DNA of 64,000 nucleotides from the NCBI RefSeq assembly GCF_039541575.1, contig NZ_BAABGM010000010.1, forward strand, positions 1 to 64,000. Reading direction: 5' to 3'. A program made the position numbers and the translations under genes. This document shows, piece by piece, positions 9,901-18,552 of this stretch (the stretch's first letter is position 1; the number at the start of each line of letters is the position of its first letter). Origin of the DNA: Fodinibacter luteus (GTDB lineage Bacteria > Actinomycetota > Actinomycetes > Actinomycetales > Dermatophilaceae). Under the pieces are notes generated by a model. That model was not told the origin of the DNA. It did not search any database and was given only the letters and a program-made list of their open reading frames with translations.

Positions 9901-11052
9901 TCAGGTGGAGTAGGCGGAGTTCTCGTGGACGTAGTCGTGGGTCAGGTCGTTCGTCCAGACCGTCGCCGCCGCCTCGCCGGCGTGGAGGTCGACGACGACG
10001 TGCACCTCGCGGGCGGTGAGGTCGACGAGCGAGCGGTCCTCCCCCACGCCCCCGGCCCGGCAGACCTGGACCCCGTTCATGGACACGTCGAGGGATGCCG
10101 GGTCGAAGGCGGCGCTCGTCGTGCCGACGGCGGCGAGCACCCGTCCCCAGTTCGGGTCGTTGCCGAAGACGGCGCACTTGACGAGGTTGTTGCGGGCGAT
10201 CGAGCGGGCCACCTCGAGCGCGTCGTCGACGGACGCCGCGGACCGCACCTCGACCGCGATGTCGTGGTGGGCCCCCTCGGCGTCCGCGACGAGCTGGCGG
10301 GCGAGGTCGGCGCACACCCGGGTCACGGCATCCGTGAGCTCGTCGGCCCCCACCGCGACACCGGAGGCGCCCGAGGCGAGGAGGACGACCGTGTCGTTCG
10401 TCGACATGCAGCCGTCGGAGTCGACCCGGTCGAAGGTCTCGGCGGTGGCGGCGCGCAGGACGTCGTCGAGGGACGCCCCGTCGACGGCCGCGTCCGTCGT
10501 GACGACGACGAGCATCGTCGCCAGGGCCGGGGCGAGCATGCCCGCACCCTTGGCCATGCCGCCGACCGACCAGCCGTCGCGCTCGGCGGTGGCGGTCTTG
10601 GCCACGGTGTCGGTCGTCATGATCGCCTCGGCCGCGGCCGGGCCCCCGTCGACCGAGAGGGCGGCCGCTGCGGCGTCGACGCCGGGCAGGAGCAGGTCCA
10701 TGGCCAGCCGTTCGCCGATGAGGCCGGTCGAGCAGACGACGACGTCGCCGGGGGCGATGCCGAGCGCCGCGCCGACGTGCTCGGCGGTGCGGTGGGTGTC
10801 CTGGAAGCCCGGCGCGCCGGTGCAGGCGTTGGCGCCGCCGCTGTTGAGGACGACGGCATCGACCCGTCCGTCCGCGACGACGGTGCGCGACCAGGTGACC
10901 GGCGCCGCCGCGACGCGGTTGCTCGTGAAGACCGCGGCCGCGTCGTGGTCGGGGCCGTCGTTGACGACGAGCGCGACGTCGGGGCGCCCGGAGGCCTTGA
11001 GCCCCGCCGTGGCGCCCGCGGCCCGGAAACCCCGCGGGGTGGTGACGGACAT
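9901..11052 (-). CDS. argJ: Bifunctional glutamate N-acetyltransferase / amino-acid acetyltransferase
   Basis: A 383-residue ArgJ that recycles the acetyl group from N-acetylornithine to glutamate. KGAGMLAPALATMLVVVTTD contains the Ala-Thr autocleavage site; the threonine becomes the nucleophile of the beta chain. With ArgJ present, no ArgE deacetylase is needed for the cyclic pathway. The ATG at 11052 overlaps the stop of the ACT gene by one base (TGATG). Confidence 0.96.
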   Translation of the reverse strand: MSVTTPRGFRAAGATAGLKASGRPDVALVVNDGPDHDAAAVFTSNRVAAAPVTWSRTVVADGRVDAVVLNSGGANACTGAPGFQDTHRTAEHVGAALGIAPGDVVVCSTGLIGERLAMDLLLPGVDAAAAALSVDGGPAAAEAIMTTDTVAKTATAERDGWSVGGMAKGAGMLAPALATMLVVVTTDAAVDGASLDDVLRAATAETFDRVDSDGCMSTNDTVVLLASGASGVAVGADELTDAVTRVCADLARQLVADAEGAHHDIAVEVRSAASVDDALEVARSIARNNLVKCAVFGNDPNWGRVLAAVGTTSAAFDPASLDVSMNGVQVCRAGGVGEDRSLVDLTAREVHVVVDLHAGEAAATVWTNDLTHDYVHENSAYST

Positions 11053-11465
11053 CAGTGGGTTCCTCCGGTCAGGGACGTCGGGGTGACGACGAGGCCGGCG
11101 CGCCGCCACGCGTCGGCGGCTGCGTGCACGGCATCGCTCGGGACGAGGACCCAGTCGGTGTCGAACGTCGAGAAGCCGAGCACCGGGATGCGCGCCGCGA
11201 CGAGCGGTTCGAGGATCTCGGCGAAGACGCCGACCGACCCGAACGCGAGCGGGCCGGCGACCTCGACGACCTTGAACGGCCCCTCGGCGCTCGCAGCGGG
11301 CGGCACGGCGGCGGTCGGGCAGATCACCGAGGTCTCGTCGGGCGTGCGGGTCAGCGAGGCGAACGGGCCATGGGCCCACTCGAACTCGGGCTCGGCCCCA
11401 CCGGGCAGGCGCACGATCGAGACGTCCTCGGGGTGCTCCATCAGGTGGCGCGGCATCCGGCTCAC
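11052..11465 (-). CDS. ACT_7 (CASTOR-like) ACT-domain protein inside the arginine operon
   Basis: A 137-residue protein that I place in the ACT_7/COG3603 group of small paired-ACT proteins. Recognisable blocks are FASLTRTPDETSVICP, FKVVEVAGPLAF, SVGVFAEILEPLVAA and IPVLGFSTFDTDWVLVP. The ACT_7 fold is also found in animal CASTOR proteins, which bind arginine. Here the gene is locked between argC and argJ: its GTG overlaps the argC stop (GTGA) and its stop overlaps the argJ start (TGATG). Role is inference: an arginine or pathway-metabolite sensor acting on an arg enzyme. The function of bacterial members is not generally known. Confidence 0.85.
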   Translation of the reverse strand: MSRMPRHLMEHPEDVSIVRLPGGAEPEFEWAHGPFASLTRTPDETSVICPTAAVPPAASAEGPFKVVEVAGPLAFGSVGVFAEILEPLVAARIPVLGFSTFDTDWVLVPSDAVHAAADAWRRAGLVVTPTSLTGGTH

Positions 11466-12502
11466 GGCGCCACCCCCGCGACCGGCAGCCCGGTCGTCTC
11501 GGGCAGGCCGAGTGCGAGGTTGAGGCACTGCACGGCCGCCCCCGCCGTCCCCTTCGTCAGGTTGTCGACGGCGGCGACCGCGACGACCCGGCCGACCCGC
11601 TCGTCGAGCACGACCTGGACGTGCACGGCGTTGCTGCCGAGCACGTTGCCGGTGCTCGGCCACCGCCCCTCGGGGAGCAGGTGCACGAACGGCTCCTCCC
11701 CGTAGGCGTCCGACCACGCCCGCCGCACCGCGGCGGCCGTCGTGCCGGGACGTACCCGGGCGGTGCACGTGGCGAGGATGCCGCGCGGCATCGGCGCGAG
11801 CGTCGGCGTGAAGGACACCGTGACCGGGCCGGCACCGGCAGCGGTGAGGTTCTGCTCGATCTCGGGGGTGTGCCGGTGCACCCCGCCGACGCCGTAGGGC
11901 GACATGGCACCCATGACCTCGGCGCCGAGGAGGTGGGGCTTGAGCGCCCGCCCGGCCCCCGACGTGCCGGACGCCGCGACCACCGTGATGTCGTCGGGCT
12001 CGATGACACCGGCGGTGAGACCGGGGGCGAGGGCGAGCGAGACCGCAGTGGGGTAGCAGCCTGGCACGGCGATGCGGGTCGCCCCGGCGAGCGCGGCGCG
12101 CTGCGGGCCGCCGGCGGTGGGTAGCTCCGGCATCCCGTACGGCCACGAACCGGCGTGCGGCGTGTCGTAGAAGCGCGTCCACCTGTCGGCGTCGGTGAGC
12201 CGGAAGTCGGCGCCGCAGTCGACGACGACGACGTCGTCGGGGAGTTGTGCCGCGAGCGCGGCCGAGTGGCCGTGCGGCAGCGCGAGGACGACCGCGTCGT
12301 GGCCGGCGAGCACGTCGGCGGAGGTGTCCTCGAGGACCCGGTCGGCGAGGGGTGTGAGGTGGGCGTGGACCGCACCGAGCGGCTGCCCGGCGTTCGAGGA
12401 GGCCGTGAGGGCCCCGACCTCGAGCTCGGGGTGCTGGAGGAGGAGGCGCACGACCTCGCCCCCGGCGTATCCGCTCGCCCCGGCGACTGCGACCCGCATC
12501 AT
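11462..12502 (-). CDS. argC: N-acetyl-gamma-glutamyl-phosphate reductase
   Basis: A 346-residue NADPH-dependent reductase and first gene of the arg operon. It shows the Rossmann start VAVAGASGYAGGE, the catalytic cysteine in VPGCYPTAV, and HRHTPEIEQ with the conserved histidine. Two adjacent ATGs (12502 and 12499) are possible. I prefer 12502 because the -10-like TATGGT then ends eight bases before it, the same geometry as argG. No Shine-Dalgarno is visible, which suits a leaderless message. Confidence 0.96.
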   Translation of the reverse strand: MMRVAVAGASGYAGGEVVRLLLQHPELEVGALTASSNAGQPLGAVHAHLTPLADRVLEDTSADVLAGHDAVVLALPHGHSAALAAQLPDDVVVVDCGADFRLTDADRWTRFYDTPHAGSWPYGMPELPTAGGPQRAALAGATRIAVPGCYPTAVSLALAPGLTAGVIEPDDITVVAASGTSGAGRALKPHLLGAEVMGAMSPYGVGGVHRHTPEIEQNLTAAGAGPVTVSFTPTLAPMPRGILATCTARVRPGTTAAAVRRAWSDAYGEEPFVHLLPEGRWPSTGNVLGSNAVHVQVVLDERVGRVVAVAAVDNLTKGTAGAAVQCLNLALGLPETTGLPVAGVAP

Positions 12503-12504
12503 GG

Positions 12505-12538
12505 TGCATGACCATACAGGACCGCGTGAATCCATGCA
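12505..12538 (-). promoter_or_regulatory. argC promoter with paired ARG boxes
   Basis: On the minus strand TGTATGGTCATGCA (12505-12518) matches the TGnATAnTnATnCA ARG-box core at all but one fixed base and is nearly palindromic. A weaker box with one good half-site (ATGCA on the plus strand, 12534-12538) is centred exactly 20 bp upstream. The proposed -10, TATGGT, lies inside the strong box and ends eight bases before the ATG at 12502. ArgR bound here would directly block initiation. The -10 assignment is inference. Confidence 0.7.
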
Positions 12539-12643
12539 GGCACCGCTCGCTCCCCCTCCCGACTCCGTGCGACCTGGGTGCGGTTTCCGGCATCGGCGCG
12601 TCCCAGAACCGTGGGGAGGTCGCACGAGGTCGGGGTGGGGGCG

Positions 12644-13453
12644 TCAGCGGAGGGGGTCGTTCCGCCCACGGACGAGGACCAGCGTGCGCTCCTGGTCGTC
12701 GAGGCCGCACTCGGCCCGCTGCCGCAGCTCGGCGACGGTGCTGACCCCGGCCCGCAGGAAGCGCCCCGACCACGCGTCGAGATCGCCGGAGACGAGGGCC
12801 AGGACGAGGTCGGTGACGTCGGCCGGGTCGGTCCAGTCGGTGCGTCCCGTGTGCGCCGCCATCCCCGCGGTCATGTCCGTGCTCACGACCCCGGGCATGA
12901 GGTCGAAAGCACGGATGCCGCGGTCCCACCCCGACAGGTGCGTGGAGCCCGTGACCCGCGCGAGCGCCGTCTTGCTCACGTTGTAGGCGCTGGCGACACT
13001 CCCGGCGTGCAGCGCGGCGCCGCTGTTGAGGTTGACGATCCGTCCCCCTCCGGCGGCGAGCATGTGCGGTGCGACGAGCCAGGTCATGAGGTAGGGGCCT
13101 CGGACGTTGACCTCCTGGACGTGCCACCACTCCTCCGGGTCCGAGGCGAAGATGTCGACCTCGGCGTCGATGACGCCCGCGTTGTTGACGAGGACGTCGA
13201 TGCGGCCGTGCCGCTCCACGATCTCCTCGACCCAGGCGGTGAGGGCTGCCCGGTCGGTGACCGGCGCCACCGCGCTCGAGCCGCGCTCGACGGCGTACCC
13301 GGCGTCCTCGAGGGCATCGGCGATGTACCGGCCGATCCCTCGTGAGGCACCGGTCACGACGGCCACGAGGTGACCACCGCGCCCCTCTGCGGCGAGGGCC
13401 TCCGGTGTCACTTCTCCGTCGTCGTCGACAGGAAGGTCCATGAGGGTGATCAT
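12644..13453 (-). CDS. Short-chain dehydrogenase/reductase (SDR)
   Basis: A 269-residue classical SDR. TGASRGIG is the cofactor glycine motif, LVNNAGV follows, and the catalytic Ser (NLNSGAAL) and YxxxK (YNVSK) are intact, so it should be an active NAD(P)-dependent oxidoreductase; the substrate cannot be read. About 30 residues precede the Rossmann fold. The ATG at 13453 overlaps the pheT stop (ATGA), so it is translated with the phenylalanyl-tRNA synthetase genes. It ends about 105 bp before the argC operator, which restarts transcription under arginine control. Confidence 0.9.
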   Translation of the reverse strand: MITLMDLPVDDDGEVTPEALAAEGRGGHLVAVVTGASRGIGRYIADALEDAGYAVERGSSAVAPVTDRAALTAWVEEIVERHGRIDVLVNNAGVIDAEVDIFASDPEEWWHVQEVNVRGPYLMTWLVAPHMLAAGGGRIVNLNSGAALHAGSVASAYNVSKTALARVTGSTHLSGWDRGIRAFDLMPGVVSTDMTAGMAAHTGRTDWTDPADVTDLVLALVSGDLDAWSGRFLRAGVSTVAELRQRAECGLDDQERTLVLVRGRNDPLR

Positions 13454-16002
13454 GCCCGCTGAACTGCCCCGATGGCTATGGCGGCGGCCTCGACGGCCGC
13501 GTCGCGCAGGGTGCTGACCTCCTCGGTCGTCAGGGTGCGGTCGGGGGCGCGGAAGGTGAGCCGGTAGGCGAGCGACTTGCGCCCCTCGCCGACCTGGTCG
13601 CCCCGGTAGACGTCGAAGAGGGTGAGCGACTCGAGGTCGTCGCCGGCCCCGGCGCGCAGCGAGCGCTGCACGGCGTCGGCGGGCACGTGCTCGTCGACGA
13701 CGAGTGCGACGTCGCTCTGCGCGAGCGGGAAGGTGTGCAGGGTGCGCGCCTGGACCGTCACGTCGGCGGCCACGGTGAGCACGTCGAGGTCGAGCTCGCC
13801 GCCCACGGTGCGTTCCGGCAGCCCGAGCGCAGCGAGGACCTTCGGGTGCAGCTCGCCGACGTGCCCGACGACGGTGCCGTCGGCGAGCGTGACGCGGGCG
13901 CACCGTCCCGGGTGGAAGGGCGCGACGGCATCCGCGGCGACCTCGAGCGGCACGCCGAGCGCCTCCCCGACCGTGCGCGCGAGCTCGACGACGTCGGCGA
14001 CGTCGGCGCGGCGGCCCTCCCCCCACCACCCGGGCCGCTCCCGGTCGCCCGCGAGGAGGAGGGCGAGGTGGCGCGGCTGCGGTGGCACGGCATCCCGGAT
14101 GGCCGCGAGGGTCACCTCGGACGGGTGGACGCCGACGTCCTCGGTCGGTGCGCTGCGTTGCGGTCCGTCGAGCGCGACGACGAGGCCGAGCTCGAAGAGG
14201 CCGACGTCCCGGACGCCGCGGGCGACGTTGCGCCGCAGCGCGTCGACGAGGGTGGCGAGGAGCCGGGTCCGCAGCAGCGGGTGCTCGTCGGAGAGCGGGT
14301 TCGCGAGGCGGACCGTGCGGGCGAGCTCGGCGTCGACGTCGAGCCCGAGTGCCGCGTAGCGGTCGGCGCCGACGAACGGCGCGCTCCACACCTCGGACAG
14401 GCCCTGGCCGGCGAGCACGTCGGCGACGACGCGACGGACCCGCTGCGCGTGGGTGAGCCCGGCGCCACCCGGAGGGGTCGGCAGGACCGACGGGATGTGC
14501 TCGTAGCCGTGGATGCGGGCCACCTCCTCGACGAGGTCCTCGCCCGTCGTGAGGTCGGGGCGCCAGGTCGGAGGGCTCACCGTGAGCAGGTCGCCGTCGC
14601 GGGTCACGGTGCAGCCGATGGCCTCGAGGGTCGTGACGACCTCGGTGTCGGTGTACTCGACGCCGACGATCCGGCTCGGGAAGCCGACGTGCATCCTCAC
14701 GGGAGCCGGGGCGGCCGGCGTGCCCACGTCGGTGACCTCGGGGTCGGCCACCCCGCCGCCGTGCTCGACGAGCAGCGCGACGGCGAGCTGGGCGGCCGCG
14801 GCGGCCAGGGCCGGGTCGACGCCGCGCTCGAAGCGCCGCGAGGCCTCGCTCGGGAGCTTGTGGCGGCGCGCCGACCGCGCGATGGTGACCGGCTCGAAGT
14901 GCGCGGCTTCGATGAGCACGTCGCGCGTGCCGGCCCCCACCTCGGTCTCGGCGCCACCCATGACGCCGGCGATAGCCACGGGCCGGTCGCCGCCGGTGTC
15001 CGTGATGAGCAGGTCGCCGGGGTCGAGGGCGCGCTCGACGTCGTCGAGCGTCGTGAGTCGCTCGCCACGGCGGGCCCGGCGCACGACGAGCGGCCCCTGG
15101 AGGGTCGCCAGGTCGAAGGCGTGCAGCGGCTGGCCGAGCCCGAGCATGACGTAGTTCGTCACGTCGACGGCAAGCGAGATCGGTCGCATGCCCGCCTCGG
15201 TGAGGCGCAGTGCCATCCAGCGCGGGGTCGGGGCGCCGACGTCGAGGCCGCGAACGACCCGGGCGACGTAGCGGTCGCAGCCGGCCCGCCCCCGGATCGG
15301 GGCCTCGTCGCGCAGCTGGACCGGGAAGCCTCCGGCCGTCGCCTCCGGGGCCGCGGCGGCCAGGGCAAGGGCGGGGTCGGTGAACCGGGCGCCGGTCGCG
15401 TGCGAGTACTCGCGGGCGATGCCCCGCACCGAGAAGCAGTAACCCCGGTCCGGCGTGACGTTGACCTCGACCGTCTCGCGGTCCAGCCCGAGCAGCGGGA
15501 TCGCGTCGGTGCCGGGGACGAGCCGGGCCAGGGTCTCGGCGTCGCGGGCGAAGCGCCGGTCGAGCACGAGGATGCCGGTGTGGTCGTCGCCGATGCCGAG
15601 CTCGTGCTCGGAGCAGATCATCCCCGCGGAGACGTGGCCGTAGGTCTTGCGGGCGCTCACGGTCAGCGGCCCGTGCGGGGTCGGCAGCACGCCGCCCGGG
15701 AGGATGACGACGACGAGGTCGCCGGCGGCGAAGTTGTGCGCGCCGCAGACGATCCCCTGGGGCTCGCCGGTGCCGTTGGCGTCACCGACGTCGACGGTGC
15801 ACCAGCTGATCGTCTTGCCGTTCCGCTGCTTCTCGGGCTCGAGGGTGAGGACGCGGCCGACGACGAGGGGGCCGGTGACGCCGCCCGTGTGCAGGCCCTC
15901 CTCCTCGAGGCCGACGGCGACGAGGGAGGCCGCGATGTCGACCCCCGTGGCGTCCGCGGGGACCTCGACGTACTCCCGTAGCCAGTCGACGGGAACGCGC
16001 AT
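13450..16002 (-). CDS. pheT: Phenylalanyl-tRNA synthetase beta subunit
   Basis: An 850-residue beta subunit of the (alpha-beta)2 enzyme. The start MRVPVDWLREYV is typical; an EMAP/tRNA-binding domain, B3/B4 editing domain, B5 domain and the C-terminal ferredoxin-like anticodon-binding domain (near FPLAQSDVALVVDE) can be followed in order. The ATG shares one base with the pheS stop (TGATG). Full length for actinobacteria, with no sign of damage. Confidence 0.97.
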   Translation of the reverse strand: MRVPVDWLREYVEVPADATGVDIAASLVAVGLEEEGLHTGGVTGPLVVGRVLTLEPEKQRNGKTISWCTVDVGDANGTGEPQGIVCGAHNFAAGDLVVVILPGGVLPTPHGPLTVSARKTYGHVSAGMICSEHELGIGDDHTGILVLDRRFARDAETLARLVPGTDAIPLLGLDRETVEVNVTPDRGYCFSVRGIAREYSHATGARFTDPALALAAAAPEATAGGFPVQLRDEAPIRGRAGCDRYVARVVRGLDVGAPTPRWMALRLTEAGMRPISLAVDVTNYVMLGLGQPLHAFDLATLQGPLVVRRARRGERLTTLDDVERALDPGDLLITDTGGDRPVAIAGVMGGAETEVGAGTRDVLIEAAHFEPVTIARSARRHKLPSEASRRFERGVDPALAAAAAQLAVALLVEHGGGVADPEVTDVGTPAAPAPVRMHVGFPSRIVGVEYTDTEVVTTLEAIGCTVTRDGDLLTVSPPTWRPDLTTGEDLVEEVARIHGYEHIPSVLPTPPGGAGLTHAQRVRRVVADVLAGQGLSEVWSAPFVGADRYAALGLDVDAELARTVRLANPLSDEHPLLRTRLLATLVDALRRNVARGVRDVGLFELGLVVALDGPQRSAPTEDVGVHPSEVTLAAIRDAVPPQPRHLALLLAGDRERPGWWGEGRRADVADVVELARTVGEALGVPLEVAADAVAPFHPGRCARVTLADGTVVGHVGELHPKVLAALGLPERTVGGELDLDVLTVAADVTVQARTLHTFPLAQSDVALVVDEHVPADAVQRSLRAGAGDDLESLTLFDVYRGDQVGEGRKSLAYRLTFRAPDRTLTTEEVSTLRDAAVEAAAIAIGAVQRA

Positions 16003-17096
16003 CAGATCTCCATCCCGAACTGTGCGTCGAAGCGCACGTCACCCTCGATCATGTCCCGCATGTCGCTGACACCGGTGCGGAACATCAGCGCCCGGTCGAT
16101 GCCCATCCCGAACGCGAAGCCGGTGTAGCGGTCCGGGTCGACGCCGCACGCCGTGAGCACGTTGCGGTTGACCATCCCGCACCCACCCCACTCGATCCAG
16201 CCGGTGCCCCCGCAGGTACGGCAGTCGGCGTCCTCGCCGCGGCAGACGAAGCAGCGCAGGTCCATCTCGGCGCTCGGCTCGGTGAACGGGAAGAACGAGG
16301 GCCGCAGCCGGGTCGTGATGCCCGCCCCGAAGAGCTCGACCGCGAGCCGGTCGAGGGTGCCCTTGAGGTGCGCCATCGTGATGCCCTCGTCGACGGCGAG
16401 GCCCTCGACCTGGTGGAAGGCCGGCATGTGCGTCGCGTCGAGCTCGTCGGTGCGGAAGACCCGGCCGATCGCCGCGACGTACACCGGCACACCCCGGTCG
16501 AGCAGGGTTCGCGCCTGCACCGGCGAGGTGTGGGTGCGCAGGACGAGCCCGCCCTCGGGCGGGTCGACGTAGAAGGTGTCCTGCATCTGGCGCGCCGGGT
16601 GGTCGGCGTCGAAGTTGAGGGCGTCGAAGTTGAACCACTCGGCCTCGATCTCGGGCCCTTCGGCGATCTCCCAGCCCATGCCGACGAACAGGTCGGCGAT
16701 GCGCTGGGACATGAGCTCGATGGGGTGTCGCCGCCCGAGCGGGCGCCGCCCCGTCGGCAGCGTGACGTCGACGGCCTCCTCGGTGAGGATGCGCTCGTCG
16801 CGCTCGGCCTCGAGCTCGGCCTGGCGGGCGCTGAAGGCCTGTGCGACGCGCCCGCGCGCCTGACCGACGCGCTTGCCGGCATCCGCCTTCGCGCTCGGCG
16901 GGAGGGCGCCGATCTCGCGGTTGGCGAGGGCGAGCGCGCTCCGGTCGCCCTGGTGCGCGGTGCGGGCGGCCTTGAGCTCCTCGAGCGAGGTCGCGGCCGC
17001 GGCGGCGGCGAGAGCCTGCTCGACGGCATCCTCGACGGCGCGGGGGTCCAGGGCCGCGACCTCGACGGGGTCGTAGCTGGTGTTGGGTCCTGACAT
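16002..17096 (-). CDS. pheS: Phenylalanyl-tRNA synthetase alpha subunit
   Basis: A 364-residue catalytic alpha subunit. An N-terminal coiled-coil arm precedes the class II core: HPARQMQDTFYV, LRTHTSPVQAR (motif 2 region), FHQVEGL and the motif 3 GFAFGMGIDRALM. CFVCRGEDADCRTCGGTGW is a four-cysteine, probably zinc-binding, loop seen in many actinobacterial PheS. The frame is open to a GTG at 17105, but the ATG at 17096 is preferred because GAAGTGG lies just upstream. Confidence 0.97.
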   Translation of the reverse strand: MSGPNTSYDPVEVAALDPRAVEDAVEQALAAAAAATSLEELKAARTAHQGDRSALALANREIGALPPSAKADAGKRVGQARGRVAQAFSARQAELEAERDERILTEEAVDVTLPTGRRPLGRRHPIELMSQRIADLFVGMGWEIAEGPEIEAEWFNFDALNFDADHPARQMQDTFYVDPPEGGLVLRTHTSPVQARTLLDRGVPVYVAAIGRVFRTDELDATHMPAFHQVEGLAVDEGITMAHLKGTLDRLAVELFGAGITTRLRPSFFPFTEPSAEMDLRCFVCRGEDADCRTCGGTGWIEWGGCGMVNRNVLTACGVDPDRYTGFAFGMGIDRALMFRTGVSDMRDMIEGDVRFDAQFGMEI

Positions 17097-17130
17097 GGTG
17101 TCCACTTCGGGCGGGGGTGGGGCGCGCCCG

Positions 17131-17136
17131 AGTCTA
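17131..17136 (-). promoter_or_regulatory. Candidate -10 for pheST
   Basis: TAGACT on the minus strand would start transcription near 17124, giving about 28 bases of leader with a weak ribosome-binding site before pheS. The same hexamer serves as a likely -10 before hisD, map, fasR and rnpB. No good -35 is visible. Confidence 0.5.
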
Positions 17137-17219
17137 GGTGCGGGGCGCGCGGGGGACGGATGTGGTCTGGCCCCCGGGCCGCGGGTGGGACGGCGTGGAT
17201 GCCGTGCCGGGACCGGCGC

Positions 17220-18458
17220 TCAGCGCGCGCGGCCGTCCGGGCCCGAGGGCCTGGTAAATCGGCGCGCGTCGACGGTCACCCCACCAGCGTAGCGGCGGGC
17301 GTGCACCGCCGTGAGGCCGAGGCCGGCCACCGCGAGGCCGACGAGCGCGACGGCGACGAACCCGGCCGACGGGCCGCGTCCGTCGATCGCCAGGCCGGCG
17401 AGCGGTGCGCCGAGGGCTCCCCCGGTCGTGAGGAACGACCCGTGCCAGCCCATCGCCTCGCCGCGGACCTCGGCCGGGACGATCCGGCTGGCCTGGTCGA
17501 CGGTCGCCGTGATCGTCGGGGCGCAGAGCAGGCCGGCGACGAACCCGAGGCCGGCCAGGCCCCACGGCGACGTCGCGAGCGCCATCGGGAAGGTGGCGAC
17601 GGCGAGACCGCCGAGGAGCCAGAACGCGGAGATCGACCGGTGCAGGGCACCGTAGAGCAGCCCCCCGACGAGCGAGCCGAGGCCCCACACGGCGAGGACG
17701 AGGCCGATCTGGGCGGTCGAGCCGAGCTCGCGCATGACCGCGACGATGGCGATGTCGGAACCGGCGAGCACGACGGTCGTCGCCGTCGCCGCGAGGCAGA
17801 CCGCGAGGAAGGGCAGGCGGAACCACGACCTGCGCGGTGCCCTCGCGCTGCCGACACGCGCCTCGCCCTCCCCGCGCAGGGGCGGGTCGACGACCCACAT
17901 GAGCAGGCCCGCGGCGACCCCGAGCATCTGGGTCGCGAAGAGCACCCACGCCGTCGACCACTGCGTCGCCGCCCAGACCGCCAGCGCGGGCGCGACGATG
18001 AACGCGATCTCGACGGCGACCGAGTCCAGGGAGATCGCCGTGCGGCGGTCGTTCTCAGGCACCGCGGCGATGACGGCCTGCCGGGTGATGGAGAAGGTCG
18101 GGATGACGAACAGCCCCGCGACGACGGCGAGCACGAGGAGCAGCCAGTAGCCGACGAACGGTGCGACGCTCCAGCACGCGAGCGCGACGAGCACCGACGG
18201 GAGCACGACCCGGCGCAGCCCGAACCGGTCGAGCAGCCGGCCCCGCCACGGTCCGCTCACCGCGATCGCGACGGTCGCCGCCGCGGCGAGCGCACCCGCC
18301 GCCGTGTACGAGCGCCCGAGGGTCGAGACGGTGTGGATGGTGAGGAGCACCCCGCTCGCGAACACCGGTCCGCGGACGAGCGCGCCGAGCACGAGCGCCG
18401 AGCGCAGGGGGCGGCTCGCGAGGGCTCGCCGGTAGGGCGCGAGCGACACGGCGGGCAT
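17220..18458 (-). CDS. MFS transporter
   Basis: A 412-residue membrane protein with about 12 hydrophobic segments in two halves joined by a charged loop near residue 220 (RGEGEARVGSARAPRRS). WRGRLLDRFGLRRV corresponds to the MFS loop 2-3 motif. It is probably a drug or metabolite exporter, but the substrate cannot be read. The ATG at 18458 removes 17 Arg/Ser-rich residues from the longest frame; CAGAGT ends seven bases before it, a possible leaderless -10. It is divergent from the next gene. Confidence 0.88.
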   Translation of the reverse strand: MPAVSLAPYRRALASRPLRSALVLGALVRGPVFASGVLLTIHTVSTLGRSYTAAGALAAAATVAIAVSGPWRGRLLDRFGLRRVVLPSVLVALACWSVAPFVGYWLLLVLAVVAGLFVIPTFSITRQAVIAAVPENDRRTAISLDSVAVEIAFIVAPALAVWAATQWSTAWVLFATQMLGVAAGLLMWVVDPPLRGEGEARVGSARAPRRSWFRLPFLAVCLAATATTVVLAGSDIAIVAVMRELGSTAQIGLVLAVWGLGSLVGGLLYGALHRSISAFWLLGGLAVATFPMALATSPWGLAGLGFVAGLLCAPTITATVDQASRIVPAEVRGEAMGWHGSFLTTGGALGAPLAGLAIDGRGPSAGFVAVALVGLAVAGLGLTAVHARRYAGGVTVDARRFTRPSGPDGRAR

Positions 18459-18539
18459 GCGCCTCACTCTGGCACGCGGGGCCGAGGGCGACGACCGAGT
18501 GCTTCGCATGCCGCCGTCGGTGGCGATCCACTGCGCCCA

Positions 18540-18545
18540 TACACT
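18540..18545 (+). promoter_or_regulatory. Candidate leaderless promoter -10
   Basis: TACACT ends seven bases before the GTG at 18553, with no space for a Shine-Dalgarno. The pattern is that seen before many other first genes in this window. Confidence 0.55.
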
Positions 18546-18552
18546 CTCGGGC

